From contig NZ_CP037934.1 in the NCBI RefSeq assembly GCF_004353225.1, forward strand, positions 1 through 64,000: DNA of 64,000 nt. The letters are read 5' to 3'. The notes under the pieces were generated by a model. The model had not been told where the DNA came from, searched no databases, and was given only the letters and a program-made list of their open reading frames with translations. Below, one piece after another: positions 28,934-37,439 of the stretch. The translations under genes were made by a program, and so were the position numbers. The stretch comes from Marinobacter sp. JH2. Lineage in GTDB: Bacteria > Pseudomonadota > Gammaproteobacteria > Pseudomonadales > Oleiphilaceae. The stretch's first letter is position 1, and every line of letters starts with the position of its first letter.

Positions 28934-29443
28934 CTAAAAGTCGTCAGTGGAGGTGAACAGGCCAACCCGCAGATCTTTGGCGGTGTAGATTTCACGACCA
29001 TCCACTTCCATTCGGGCATCTGCAATCGCCATGGTCAGCTTACGGCGAATCAAACGTTTAATATCCAGATAATAGGTGACCTTTTTGTTACTCGGCAGCA
29101 CCTGACCAAAGAATTTCACTTCGCCGGCGCCCAGCGCGCGACCTTTGCCTTCGCCACCACCCCAGGCCAAGTAGAAGCCAACCAGCTGCCACATTGCATC
29201 CAGCCCCAGGCATCCCGGCATGACCGGGTCGCCCTGAAAGTGAACTTTGAAAAACCAGAGATCCGGATTGATGTCCAGCTCAGCTATCAGGCTGCCTTTG
29301 CCGTACAAGCCGTCATCAGCACCAACGTGGGTGATGCGATCGACCATCAGCATTTCGTCGATGGGCAAGCGCATGTCGCCGGGGAACAACTCGCCATGAC
29401 CGCAACGGATCAGGTCTTCTTTGTCAAAGTGATCAGGGTACAT
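28934..29443 (-). CDS. fabA: FabA, 3-hydroxydecanoyl-ACP dehydratase/isomerase
   Basis: Introduces the cis double bond in anaerobic-type unsaturated fatty acid synthesis. It has 169 residues. The catalytic His68 is in [16 protein letters not shown], and Asp82 follows in GLDAMWQ, matching E. coli His70/Asp84. First gene of fabA-fabB. The 134 bases upstream show no convincing FabR- or DesT-type operator. Confidence 0.97.
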   Translation of the reverse strand: MYPDHFDKEDLIRCGHGELFPGDMRLPIDEMLMVDRITHVGADDGLYGKGSLIAELDINPDLWFFKVHFQGDPVMPGCLGLDAMWQLVGFYLAWGGGEGKGRALGAGEVKFFGQVLPSNKKVTYYLDIKRLIRRKLTMAIADARMEVDGREIYTAKDLRVGLFTSTDDF

Positions 29444-29577
29444 ATTGCAGGTGTCTCTGTTTCAATATTTGATACACCTACTTTAGCGCCTGATATGAAA
29501 ACAGCTATTGACCTTTAGTGGATGATTGCAAAAATGACCTGCATCTTTGATGTCCGTCACGGTTGCCGGGTGCTTAT

Positions 29578-30762
29578 TCAGCCCTCTTTGCCATCCGCTC
29601 TCGGGCTGGCCAGAACGCCGGTGTAGCGAATGAGGAAGACGCCGTACGCAAACACCCAAAGTACGGCACTTGAGCCAACGCCCGGGTGCCAGGGAATGAT
29701 CTCTAGGGCGGTCAGCACCCTGATAAGCGCAGCTAATTGAATGGCAACGAAAGCCGCCACCATGCCTCTTGGCAATTGGAGCGGGCGGCCGGTGTGGCCA
29801 AGTGATACGCGGGCGATCACACCCAGTATCAGACAGCCTACTGCGCCGGTACCTGCCGCATGGCTCCAGGCGCTGGAGGGCCATCCGGCCATCAGCGAGC
29901 CCGCCAGCAGAATCAGGGCCACCGGCACCCAGAGTAAGGACAGATGCAGAATCCATAGCAAGGGTTCAGAGCGCGCGAGCCAACCCTTCCAGTTATACAG
30001 GCGTTTAAGCATCAGCCCGGCGGCGACCAGAGCGAGAATCGCTGTGAGGGTCTGCCAGCCGGTCACCAATGAGGCCATCAACACAACCATGGCGAGTAAA
30101 TTGACCAGATCGAGCGGCGCAATCATTTTAACGCGAGAGGCATCGTAACCGCGCTGACGTAGCCAGCCTGCGGTAAACGCAGGCGTAATCCGGCCACCGA
30201 CGATGCTGATCAAAGCCATAGCCATAATCAGTGCGCCGTAGCTGAACGACATGTCGAGTCGGGTAACGAAGCCAATCTGCATGAGCCAGAGTAAGCCTAA
30301 TACGGCCAAAATCATGAACTGTCGCTTTTGTCGCGCATGCCAAATGCGCCAGCCAGCATCGATCATCACCAGGGGTAGAAAGGCCAGATTGACTGCGTGT
30401 ACCAAAAGCTCTGGCAGGCTGCCGCCCAAAGCCAGCAGCAAACGCCCGGCCAGCCAGACGACCCACAGAAGTAAAAGAGGAACCCCGTGCAGGCGTTCCG
30501 TCTGGGTCCAGACACAAACAGCGGTCAACAAGAATCCGGCAATGGCGGCGGATAAAAAGCCGAACAGCATTTCGTGTTGATGCCAGAACAGTGCGGGCAT
30601 GGCTAAGGGCAGTTGAATGACACCTGACACCTCCAGCACCCAGAGTGGGATGCCGACGAGCGTTAGCACTGTCATCGATAGGAAGAAGATCCGGAACGGA
30701 TAGGCGAACAGCTGTCGAAGGCTCGCGCCGCTTTGTTCTGCAGAGGTTGGGTGCGCCTGCAT
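29578..30762 (-). CDS. nnrS: NnrS family membrane protein (first copy)
   Basis: An integral membrane protein of 394 residues with about twelve hydrophobic helices. NnrS proteins contain haem and copper and are linked to denitrification and to resistance against nitrosative stress. Family marks: FAYPFRIFFL near the start, FWHQHEMLFGFLSAAIAGFLLTAV, WLAGRLLL, GGRITPAFTAGWL, and HAAGTGAVGCLILGVIARVSLGHTGR. The start is placed at MQAHPTS because GGGAG lies 8 bases before that ATG; an ATG five codons upstream contains the ribosome site itself. A NarL-like palindrome lies ~60 bases upstream. Confidence 0.9.
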   Translation of the reverse strand: MQAHPTSAEQSGASLRQLFAYPFRIFFLSMTVLTLVGIPLWVLEVSGVIQLPLAMPALFWHQHEMLFGFLSAAIAGFLLTAVCVWTQTERLHGVPLLLLWVVWLAGRLLLALGGSLPELLVHAVNLAFLPLVMIDAGWRIWHARQKRQFMILAVLGLLWLMQIGFVTRLDMSFSYGALIMAMALISIVGGRITPAFTAGWLRQRGYDASRVKMIAPLDLVNLLAMVVLMASLVTGWQTLTAILALVAAGLMLKRLYNWKGWLARSEPLLWILHLSLLWVPVALILLAGSLMAGWPSSAWSHAAGTGAVGCLILGVIARVSLGHTGRPLQLPRGMVAAFVAIQLAALIRVLTALEIIPWHPGVGSSAVLWVFAYGVFLIRYTGVLASPRADGKEG

Positions 30763-30823
30763 AGATATCTCCCGCATACATGTATTTACCGTATATGTTA
30801 ATGCTGCGGTTATTTAATCACCA

Positions 30824-30839
30824 TACCTGCTTGGGGGTA
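30824..30839. promoter_or_regulatory. NarL-like inverted heptamer upstream of nnrS
   Basis: TACCTGC-TT-GGGGGTA, an inverted repeat of two seven-base halves spaced by two. It matches the form of NarL/NarP 7-2-7 sites (TACYNMT) only partly: two mismatches in the left half, one in the right. The same pattern is closer to consensus at the nir and nor promoters. It lies between nnrS and the divergent sirB2. Confidence 0.4.
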
Positions 30840-30887
30840 TTTTGCGTACAATGGCGGCAACATTCTGAAGGAAAAAGGGAAGTTTGA

Positions 30888-31265
30888 ATGACCGCCTATA
30901 TGATTTTAAAGCACCTGCACATGACAGCCGCGTATCTGACCATTACGTTGTTCGCGCTGAGATTGCTGCTGGATGTTGTTGGTCGGCCGGGTTGGCGGGA
31001 AACGCCACTGCGGTGGATACCTCATGCTAACGACACGGTTCTGTTGGTAGCGGCCGTTGCACTGTTGTTTGTGGCGGGTTACGCATCAAGCGTGCCGGGT
31101 TGGCTGATTGCTAAGATTGTCTTGTTGGTGGGTTATATTGTGGCGGGCGTATTTGCTATTAAGCCCAAGTTTTCCACGCCGGTTCGTGTAATTGCTGCCA
31201 TTATTGCCTTGGTGCAGGTGAGCGCCATTTTCCATCTGGCCATGGCTAAGCCGTTGCTGGGCTGA
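30888..31265 (+). CDS. sirB2: SirB2-family small membrane protein
   Basis: A 125-residue protein with four membrane helices and the SirB look: YMILKHLHMTAAYLTITLFALRLLLD at the N-terminus, then WIPHANDTVLLVAA and WLIAKIVLLVGYIV, and a C-terminal FHLAMAKPLLG. The family's biochemical role is not established. It is divergent from nnrS and ends in a strong hairpin terminator. The His residues in KHLHM and IPHANDT sit at membrane edges and could bind haem or metal, which is speculation. Confidence 0.85.
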   Translation: MTAYMILKHLHMTAAYLTITLFALRLLLDVVGRPGWRETPLRWIPHANDTVLLVAAVALLFVAGYASSVPGWLIAKIVLLVGYIVAGVFAIKPKFSTPVRVIAAIIALVQVSAIFHLAMAKPLLG

Positions 31266-31288
31266 GGCTGGCGCTAAAAACCGAACTG

Positions 31289-31331
31289 AAAAAAACGCCC
31301 ATGCTTCTGTTCGAGGCATGGGCGTTTTTTA
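31289..31331. terminator. Bidirectional intrinsic terminator between sirB2 and the ion channel gene
   Basis: The stem ACGCCCATGC / GCATGGGCGT is nearly perfect and is flanked by A6 on the left and T6 on the right, so it can end transcription in both directions. It sits 24 bases after sirB2 and 29 bases after the ion channel stop. Confidence 0.92.
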
Positions 31332-31359
31332 TGTTACTAACCAACGCAGCGCTGTCACA

Positions 31360-32175
31360 TCAACGCTCCAGTTTCTCGCTCAACTCATCGAGTTTGCGCT
31401 GAACCGATTGGAGTTGTTGCACGATCTGGTCCCGCTCATCATGTGCTTTCTGAGCGGCCTCGGCGTTTTGCTCCTCGCTCATCACTTCCAGAATCGCCCC
31501 GATCATCATGTTCAGAAACACGAATGCTGTAAGGAAGATAAAGGTGAGGTAGAAAATCCAGCTGAACGGATAATCCGCCATGGTGGCGTACATCACATCG
31601 GTCCAGTCTTCGAACGTGGCCACACGGAACAGTGTGAGCATTGCTACGGCCACATCACCCCAGAGTTCTTCATCCACGCTGGCAAAGAACATCGAACCAA
31701 TCGCGGCGTAGATGTAAAAGATGATGAACATCAACAGTGCGATGTAGCCCATACGGGGGATGGCTTTGAGCAGCGAGTTGATCAAGAAACGTAGCTCAGG
31801 TACGACCGAAACCAGTCGCAAGACTCGAAATACCCGAAGCAGTCGGCCCAGCAATACGGCCTCGGAATTGTCGAGTGGGACTAAGCTGCCGATCACCACC
31901 AAGGTATCGAACAGGTTCCAGCCATCCATCAGAAATCGTCGTTTGGCGGGGCAGGCGGCAAACCGAAAGAGTATTTCAATTAAGAAAAACAGTGTGATGG
32001 CGTTGTCCAATACCGTCAGGGATTGCTCGACGATTGGTGGCAAGTCATAGGTTTTCGCGCCAATGGTCAAGGCAGACAGAATGATGATGGTGATGACCGC
32101 GCCTTGAAAAATTTTGCTGGATTCAATGCGTTTGAGTTGTTCAAAACTGTTGGCAGAAGACAGGTCAGCAGACAT
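31360..32175 (-). CDS. Voltage-gated-like cation channel (six-helix, BacNav/Cav type)
   Basis: A 271-residue six-transmembrane channel subunit. S1-S3 span ~25-100, and S4 (~108-130) has regularly spaced arginines (GRLLRVFRVLRLV). The pore is formed by S5, a pore loop and S6 (~205-235, with FLTAFVFLNMMIGAIL). The selectivity filter, residues 187-193, is TFEDWTD; classic bacterial sodium channels have TLESW(S/A), whereas the engineered Ca-selective CavAb has TLDDWSD. The C-terminal ~45 residues form a charged coiled coil (MSEEQNAEAAQ... to the end), as in BacNav tetramers. Ion preference is inferred, not shown. It is downstream of pxpC with an 86-base gap. Confidence 0.88.
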   Translation of the reverse strand: MSADLSSANSFEQLKRIESSKIFQGAVITIIILSALTIGAKTYDLPPIVEQSLTVLDNAITLFFLIEILFRFAACPAKRRFLMDGWNLFDTLVVIGSLVPLDNSEAVLLGRLLRVFRVLRLVSVVPELRFLINSLLKAIPRMGYIALLMFIIFYIYAAIGSMFFASVDEELWGDVAVAMLTLFRVATFEDWTDVMYATMADYPFSWIFYLTFIFLTAFVFLNMMIGAILEVMSEEQNAEAAQKAHDERDQIVQQLQSVQRKLDELSEKLER

Positions 32176-32261
32176 CTTTAAGGCTCCGGATAAAAGAATC
32201 GAGGCAATTCTAATGGTCCGGCGAGGTTGGTGGTAGGTTTGTGGCCAGATCTGACAAACCG

Positions 32262-33206
32262 TTAACGAGCGGTGCTGAAAAATGCGAGAAATTGACGCTC
32301 CTTCTGCTGAGCACCCTCCAGGGATATTTCCCCGAAACGCAGGCTTGAACCTGGAGGTCTTTGGGCCAGTGCATCGAGGCTTCGCGGCGTAACGGCACCC
32401 AGTTTCGGATAGCCGCCGATGGTTTGTCGGTCTTGCAGTAAAATAATTGGCTGGCCGTCTGCAGGCACCTGGATAGCGCCGAGACTCGTACCTTCAGAGG
32501 TAAGCTGGCGGACGGAAACCTCTAGCGTGGGGCCGGTCAGGCGAGCGCCCATTCGGTCAGACTGAGGGCTTAGGGTATAAGCGTTCGAGAAGAAGGTTGT
32601 TAGTGTCCGTTTGGGAAATCGCTCAACCTGAGCGCAGGGCAATACATCCAGTGTCAACGCCGCGCGGTAATCTGGAATCCATTGGTGGGGGATTTTTCGA
32701 TGTACCGCCAGCGGCGAGGCGGGGATGCAAGGTAAAAAATCGCCCTCTTTAAGCGGTTGGCCCTTACCCTGCAAGCCTCCTGTGCCTTCACGTACAACGG
32801 TGGCGCAGCTGCCGCCCAACTCAGAATCCACTAAAAAACCACCTCGTACGGCGAGATAGGCGCGGACTCCGGCTCGGGGCGCACTCATCGCTACAACGTC
32901 TCCTGAGTTCAGCTGAAGGGTGGTCCACAGTGGTTTGGGTGCACCATTCACCGTCAGCTGCACTTCGGCACCGGTCACTACAATCTGTGTATTGAGGCCG
33001 ATGGTGAACTCTGCCCCGCCAAAGGTGATTTCCAGTGCGGCTGCTCCGTAACGATTGCCGAGCAGGTGATTAGCCCAGGCCCATGCATGTCGATCCATGG
33101 CACCGCCCGAAGTAAGCCCCATATGCGTCACTCCGCGGCGGCCAGCATCTTGCAGCAAGGTGAAGAAACCCGGTTTGGTGACATAGAAACCGGCCTGAGC
33201 GTTCAT
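32262..33206 (-). CDS. pxpC: PxpC, 5-oxoprolinase subunit (biotin-dependent carboxyltransferase fold)
   Basis: Subunit of the ATP-dependent 5-oxoprolinase PxpABC, 314 residues. Family marks: KPGFFTLLQDAGRRGVTHMGLTSGGAMDRHAW, LEITFGGAEF, VRGGF, YTLSPQSDRMGARL, EGTSLGAIQVPADGQPIILLQDRQTIGGYPKLG. Its cyclophilin-like domain pairs with PxpB. It overlaps pxpB by 4 bases (ATGA). Confidence 0.93.
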   Translation of the reverse strand: MNAQAGFYVTKPGFFTLLQDAGRRGVTHMGLTSGGAMDRHAWAWANHLLGNRYGAAALEITFGGAEFTIGLNTQIVVTGAEVQLTVNGAPKPLWTTLQLNSGDVVAMSAPRAGVRAYLAVRGGFLVDSELGGSCATVVREGTGGLQGKGQPLKEGDFLPCIPASPLAVHRKIPHQWIPDYRAALTLDVLPCAQVERFPKRTLTTFFSNAYTLSPQSDRMGARLTGPTLEVSVRQLTSEGTSLGAIQVPADGQPIILLQDRQTIGGYPKLGAVTPRSLDALAQRPPGSSLRFGEISLEGAQQKERQFLAFFSTAR

Positions 33207-33895
33207 TCGATCTGCCCGCCCAGTGCGAGAAATTCGTCTCGTGTGATGGCTCGAAACCTCACCTGTTGCCCGGCGCGTAACAGCGATGGTTGCTCACGGT
33301 GGACATCAAACAGGGTTAGCGGTGTGCGGCCGATCAAATTCCAGCCGCCCGGTGATGCCAGAGGGTAAATCGCCGTTTGCCGGTCGGCAATGCCAAGGCT
33401 GCCAGCGGGGACCTTGGCACGCGGAGTGGCAAGCCGAGGTGTTTCCAGATCTTGTGGAACTTCGCCCAGATAGGCGAACCCTGGCGCGAAACCTATCGCA
33501 AACACGTGGTAAATCTGACGGCTGTGGCGTTGAATGACTTGTTCGATGGATAAGCCTGCTCGTGCGGCTATGGCTTCAAGGTCTGGGCCGACACTGGGGT
33601 GATAAAACACAGGAATGTCGATGGCACCTGCGTTCTCTCCCTCTGCTGGGTGGTCCGGTAAGTTATTCAGAACGGCGGCTATATCAATGAGTAAGCTCGA
33701 ATAGTCGTCGATCAGCAAGTCATAACGCAGTAAGAGCGATGTATAGGAAGGCACCAGGTCAACAAGGCGCAGCCCAAGTTTGTTTGATAATGCGTCGGCC
33801 GCGATACGAATCTTTTCAATGAGAGCGATATCGATACGGTCGCCAAAATACAGAGTAAGAGTATCGATGCCGGTCACCTGACACTGCCAGTGCAT
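33203..33895 (-). CDS. pxpB: PxpB, 5-oxoprolinase subunit
   Basis: A 230-residue KipI-like subunit. Marks: TLYFGDRID, PSYTSLLLRYD, IPVFYHPSVGPDLEAIAARAGLS, HSRQIYHVFAIGFAPGFAYLGEVP, and AVPAGSLGIADRQTAIYPLASPGGWNLIGRTPL-type sequence near the end. The start is the ATG (MHWQCQV) that shares a base with the pxpA stop (TGATG); the longer in-frame extension would lie inside pxpA. Confidence 0.93.
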   Translation of the reverse strand: MHWQCQVTGIDTLTLYFGDRIDIALIEKIRIAADALSNKLGLRLVDLVPSYTSLLLRYDLLIDDYSSLLIDIAAVLNNLPDHPAEGENAGAIDIPVFYHPSVGPDLEAIAARAGLSIEQVIQRHSRQIYHVFAIGFAPGFAYLGEVPQDLETPRLATPRAKVPAGSLGIADRQTAIYPLASPGGWNLIGRTPLTLFDVHREQPSLLRAGQQVRFRAITRDEFLALGGQIE

Positions 33896-34632
33896 CAGTG
33901 CAGATCCTTCAGGGCCTTGCGTATGGCTCCAACGGCGGTGATTGAATCGGGGTTGTCGCCGTGGACACACAAAGAATCTGCTTCAAGGAGCAATGGTTTG
34001 CCGCTGATACTTTGCAGTTGCATGCCAGTGGCAAGATGCCGAGCCTGCGCCACAATGGTGGCGGAATCTTTATGAACAGCGCCGGTTTGGGTTCGGGGAA
34101 CAAGAAACCCCTGCTCGTCATAGGCACGGTCGGCAAAGGCTTCGAGGATAAGTGGCACGCCATGTTTTTCGCACAGGGTTTTCAGCTGGCTGTTGTCCGC
34201 GGTGGACATGGCCATCAGCGCAAGGTCATGGGGCGAGCACCTGAGTGCTTCCAGAATGCTTTCGAGAATGGCCTCGTCGCGCATCATGTCGTTATACAGC
34301 GCGCCGTGGGGTTTTACGTAACTCACAAGGCCGCCCTGAGATGCGGCAATGTGGCTAAGTGCGCCGATCTGATAGCTGGCCATGGCGGTGATTTCTTCCG
34401 GTTGAAGCGCCATCGAACGGCGGCCAAAGCCTTGCAGGTCTGGATACGACGGATGCGCACCAAGGGCCACCCCGTGGCTGAGTGCTAACTGAACCGTGCG
34501 GTGCATAGTGACAGGATCACCGGCATGGAAACCGCAGGCAATGTTGGCCTGGTCGATGAACGGCATGACGTGCTCGTCCATGCCCATGGTCCAGGCTCCA
34601 AAGCTTTCACCTAAGTCGCAGTTCAGTAGCAT
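33895..34632 (-). CDS. pxpA: PxpA, 5-oxoprolinase subunit (LamB/YcsF family)
   Basis: A 245-residue catalytic-side subunit that with PxpBC hydrolyses the cyclic damage product 5-oxoproline to glutamate using ATP. Marks: [16 protein letters not shown] at the start, [55 protein letters not shown] and CVHGDNP. The start is taken at MLLNCDL behind CGGAGAC; 76 upstream codons in the same frame lack family character. pxpA-B-C form a tightly overlapping operon. Confidence 0.95.
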   Translation of the reverse strand: MLLNCDLGESFGAWTMGMDEHVMPFIDQANIACGFHAGDPVTMHRTVQLALSHGVALGAHPSYPDLQGFGRRSMALQPEEITAMASYQIGALSHIAASQGGLVSYVKPHGALYNDMMRDEAILESILEALRCSPHDLALMAMSTADNSQLKTLCEKHGVPLILEAFADRAYDEQGFLVPRTQTGAVHKDSATIVAQARHLATGMQLQSISGKPLLLEADSLCVHGDNPDSITAVGAIRKALKDLH

Positions 34633-34699
34633 TGCAGTCTCCGGAAGTGAACTCGTAACCAGAATGGCTGTTGTGCATAGGTTACCTGATTGTGACTGT

Positions 34700-35821
34700 T
34701 TAGCGCTGTATTCGTTTGCTTTGACTGTGCCAGAAAAGAAGCAGTAACTGGATGAAAACGCCAACGTAGGTGACGCTCCAAGCGGTGGCCGATATCCACA
34801 ATAGATCAGGTTGTGAGTGGGGGTTCGTACCGGCACTGAAGCGGCTGATGGCTGCAACACTGGTGGTTACCGCAACAGCGAGCACTTGCCAGCGTGGGGG
34901 GAAGCGTCTTTGAGCGCGTTGCCATGCTTGCCGCAACATGACGCTGCAGGAAAGCGTGCCCAACGCGCCTATCGTAATAAGGTGCATTGCAGGAAGAGGC
35001 GCCCGCCCGCTCAACAAGGCTATTCCGATGATTGTTGATCCTGCTGCTAACCACAAGTAACCGAGCCCGAATACCAGTAGGTCAGGGCGGTGCCCGCAAA
35101 GCCAGAGTTTCCAGCGTGTTGCACGCAGCCCGATCAATCCGCCGCTGATTATCAGTAGTAGTCCTGTAATCGGGTCTGCTATCGGTGTGAGTATGAGAAG
35201 CATCGCAAGAGACAGCAATATCAAAAGTGCGCCCTCTATTCTGGGTTGCACTCGGGCGTTTAACGAAATGCCTCTCTTTTCCAATATGCCTGCAATGGCA
35301 GGCGCAATGGCTCGACCACCGATGAAGGTCATTAGCAGCAGCAAACCGACAATGGTTGCCAGCATGATGCGACGCACACTGGGTAGCGGGAACCCGTGCT
35401 GGGACAGGGAGTAGGCCAACGTGGCCAGACAGAGGGTAAGAATCAGTGGCCCGGCTACTTTATTGCGCCATTTTTTTGCGGCTTGAAAGCGGGGTACGAC
35501 TTGGCGAGCGACCATAAGAGCAAAAGCAATACTAAGAGCCCGGCTTATCAGCAGTTCAGGCGCGATGAGCCAGGATGCCCTAGCCAAGAGCCAAACCAGA
35601 AAAATAGGGATAAGGACTCGCCAAGGCTGAGGGCCTAGGGTGTATCCCGCAACCAGCGCAAGAGCGAAACCGAACAGAAGTTCGTGGCCGTGTCCCGCAC
35701 CGGTAAGCCCGACGGGCCACCCAGAGGTGGCTGAAAAAATTGATAAAGGTACGGAGAGTGCGGCCCATAACGAGGCAGCGGGAAAGAACAGCCAGAACGC
35801 ATGAAAGGGTTTGCCGGGCAA
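34700..35821 (-). CDS. nnrS: NnrS family membrane protein (second copy)
   Basis: A 373-residue polytopic membrane protein with about twelve helices and NnrS marks: [57 protein letters not shown], and [24 protein letters not shown]. It shares the layout of the other NnrS at 29.6-30.8 kb but is clearly divergent, so it is a paralogue rather than a recent duplicate. It starts 35 bases after the hemolysin III-type gene and is followed by pxpA after 67 bases. Confidence 0.88.
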   Translation of the reverse strand: MPGKPFHAFWLFFPAASLWAALSVPLSIFSATSGWPVGLTGAGHGHELLFGFALALVAGYTLGPQPWRVLIPIFLVWLLARASWLIAPELLISRALSIAFALMVARQVVPRFQAAKKWRNKVAGPLILTLCLATLAYSLSQHGFPLPSVRRIMLATIVGLLLLMTFIGGRAIAPAIAGILEKRGISLNARVQPRIEGALLILLSLAMLLILTPIADPITGLLLIISGGLIGLRATRWKLWLCGHRPDLLVFGLGYLWLAAGSTIIGIALLSGRAPLPAMHLITIGALGTLSCSVMLRQAWQRAQRRFPPRWQVLAVAVTTSVAAISRFSAGTNPHSQPDLLWISATAWSVTYVGVFIQLLLLFWHSQSKRIQR

Positions 35822-35856
35822 CGAAAAACCTCCGCTTCTGGCTTAAGTGAACGAGC

Positions 35857-36534
35857 TTACACGGTGTAAGGAAGCACGCCAACGTAGATGGCGCCAAAAT
35901 GGCAGGCGCTTCCGCCGAGCACAAAAAGATGCCAAACCGCATGCATATAAGGGACGCGATCTGCCAGATAAAACACCACGCCAGCGGTATAAACGATACC
36001 GCCTGCCACGGTTAAGTACAGAGCCGTTTCACTCAGGCTGGCGGCCAAATCTCCAGAGGCAAACGTGATCAACCAACCCATGGCCACATATATACCTACC
36101 CGGGCGAGCTTGAAGCGATTCTTGAATATGATTTTCAAGGCCACTCCGGTCAAGGCTAACGACCAGATCACCGCGAATAACGTCCAGCCGGTTGTGCCAC
36201 GCATGTTGACCAGTAAAAAGGGGGTATAGGTGCCTGCAATTAGCAGGAATATGGCGCAGTGGTCCATGGTTTTATAAAGGGATTTCAATTGAGGACTGCG
36301 AGCGCCGTGATACAGAGCAGATGCCATGTAAAGCAGAATCAGCGATGCGCCAAACACGCTGAAGCTTATAATTTTCCAGATATCACCCAACTGGCTTGCG
36401 CCCACAATCAAGGCAATTGTGCCGATTACACTCAGCGCGGCACCTAGCCCGTGCGTGGCACTGTTGATCCACTCTTCGATGTGGGTGTGGGTGGTACTTG
36501 TGGTTACGTCCGGGTAGTGAGTTTCGTGTGTCAT
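35857..36534 (-). CDS. Hemolysin III / PAQR-type membrane protein
   Basis: A 225-residue protein with seven membrane helices of the PAQR/hemolysin III family. Marks: EEWINSATHGLGAALSVIGTIALI, SALYHG, FKTMDH-like YKTMDHCAIFLLIAGTYTPF, and MHAVWHLFVLGGSACHFGAIY. The conserved Ser, Asp and His residues are those proposed to bind zinc. Despite the name, lytic activity is doubtful for most members; roles in membrane homeostasis have been suggested. It lies between the Crp/Fnr gene and the second nnrS on the same strand. Confidence 0.88.
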   Translation of the reverse strand: MTHETHYPDVTTSTTHTHIEEWINSATHGLGAALSVIGTIALIVGASQLGDIWKIISFSVFGASLILLYMASALYHGARSPQLKSLYKTMDHCAIFLLIAGTYTPFLLVNMRGTTGWTLFAVIWSLALTGVALKIIFKNRFKLARVGIYVAMGWLITFASGDLAASLSETALYLTVAGGIVYTAGVVFYLADRVPYMHAVWHLFVLGGSACHFGAIYVGVLPYTV

Positions 36535-36620
36535 CTGCGCTGCCTGAATCCGCTCAAGAATGGGTTCGGTTCAGCGTACAGGTGTACGCACAAATTTTCC
36601 ACGAATAATCGTTGCTGTTT

Positions 36621-37322
36621 TCAGCTGCTTTTGCTGGCGGTTTTTAGCCGGGAGAAAGTGGCGGGTACCACGCCAAGCCATGCTGCCAGCTGGTTATCGG
36701 GCACTCGCTTTATGAGTTCGGGGTATTCCTCAAGCAAAAGCGCGTAACGTTCCTGGGCGGGCATGGTTTGTTTCCGAAATTCTCGCATGCTGGTCAGCTC
36801 CGCAATCTCTTCCGTGAGCATTAACGCAAATTTTGCCCACAGGCCATCGCCATGGCGCTGTATGGCTGAGCGAAAGGCTGCGAAGTCTGCTACCCAGAGC
36901 GTAGCCGGAACAACACTGGTCAGGCACAGAGTGTTACGAACGGTTCTGGCGCGACCAAACACGGGCCATACCAAGTCGCCTTCTGTGAAAAAGTGATGAA
37001 CCGCCACTTTGCCGGATGAAGACTCGCGAAATAATCGTAGGATTCCGTATTGGATAAGATAAACGTTTGACCAGGGGCGGTCGTGCTTTTCCAGCGCAGT
37101 CTCGGCATCAACACGGCGTTGATGAAACAATCGGGCTATGTCGCCCAGAAACAACGCTTCGTTGGTGTTCTGTTTTTCGTTAAGACAAATGCCAAAGGCA
37201 CGACTAAGTCCGTTCAGCAGAGCGACTTCCGCAGGTGCCGCGTCCTGATGAATAATCTCCGGGTCATCATCGCCCAGCAAGCAGGGGGCAGACGTCAGAG
37301 GCGCCTTAATTCTGCTGTTCAT
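36621..37322 (-). CDS. Crp/Fnr family regulator, candidate denitrification regulator
   Basis: A 233-residue cyclic-nucleotide-fold regulator. The sensory beta-roll spans ~60-150 (SNVYLIQYGILRLFRESSSGKVAVHHFF), the dimer helix ~155-180, and the HTH is at the very C-terminus (VPDNQLAAWLGVVPATFSRLK). There is no Fnr-type cysteine cluster, so it is not an oxygen sensor of the Fnr kind; NO sensing through haem, as in DNR, is possible. The protein ends right after the recognition helix, with no wing, and that helix has PATFSR where Fnr/DNR have an (V/P)E(T)xSR core, so the contact Glu is Ala. It lies downstream of nirN with a Dnr-like box 18 bases before its ATG. Confidence 0.8.
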   Translation of the reverse strand: MNSRIKAPLTSAPCLLGDDDPEIIHQDAAPAEVALLNGLSRAFGICLNEKQNTNEALFLGDIARLFHQRRVDAETALEKHDRPWSNVYLIQYGILRLFRESSSGKVAVHHFFTEGDLVWPVFGRARTVRNTLCLTSVVPATLWVADFAAFRSAIQRHGDGLWAKFALMLTEEIAELTSMREFRKQTMPAQERYALLLEEYPELIKRVPDNQLAAWLGVVPATFSRLKTASKSS

Positions 37323-37339
37323 TTTCTAACCCCTTTGAA

Positions 37340-37353
37340 GTGACTTAGGTCAA
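37340..37353 (-). promoter_or_regulatory. FNR/DNR-like box just upstream of the Crp/Fnr gene
   Basis: On the minus strand TTGACCTAAGTCAC, nine of ten half-site positions agreeing with TTGAC-N4-GTCAA. Its centre is ~24 bases before the ATG, too close for the usual -41.5 activating position, so repression (for example self-control) is more likely than activation. Confidence 0.55.
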
Positions 37354-37439
37354 TTATTCTACCATAAAACAAATATTCCAAATGATTTTAATGGTTAATG
37401 GAATTTCATTTAGCCGATGATGCCCCGAGCCTTCAACGA

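Noticed and set aside
29444..29577. Possible FabR/DesT operator before fabA
   Set aside because: No dyad of the expected form is visible; the region is only AT-rich with weak promoter-like hexamers.
30778..30887. An FNR/DNR box before nnrS or sirB2
   Set aside because: The best candidates have only five or six of ten matching positions. Only the NarL-like palindrome is worth recording there.
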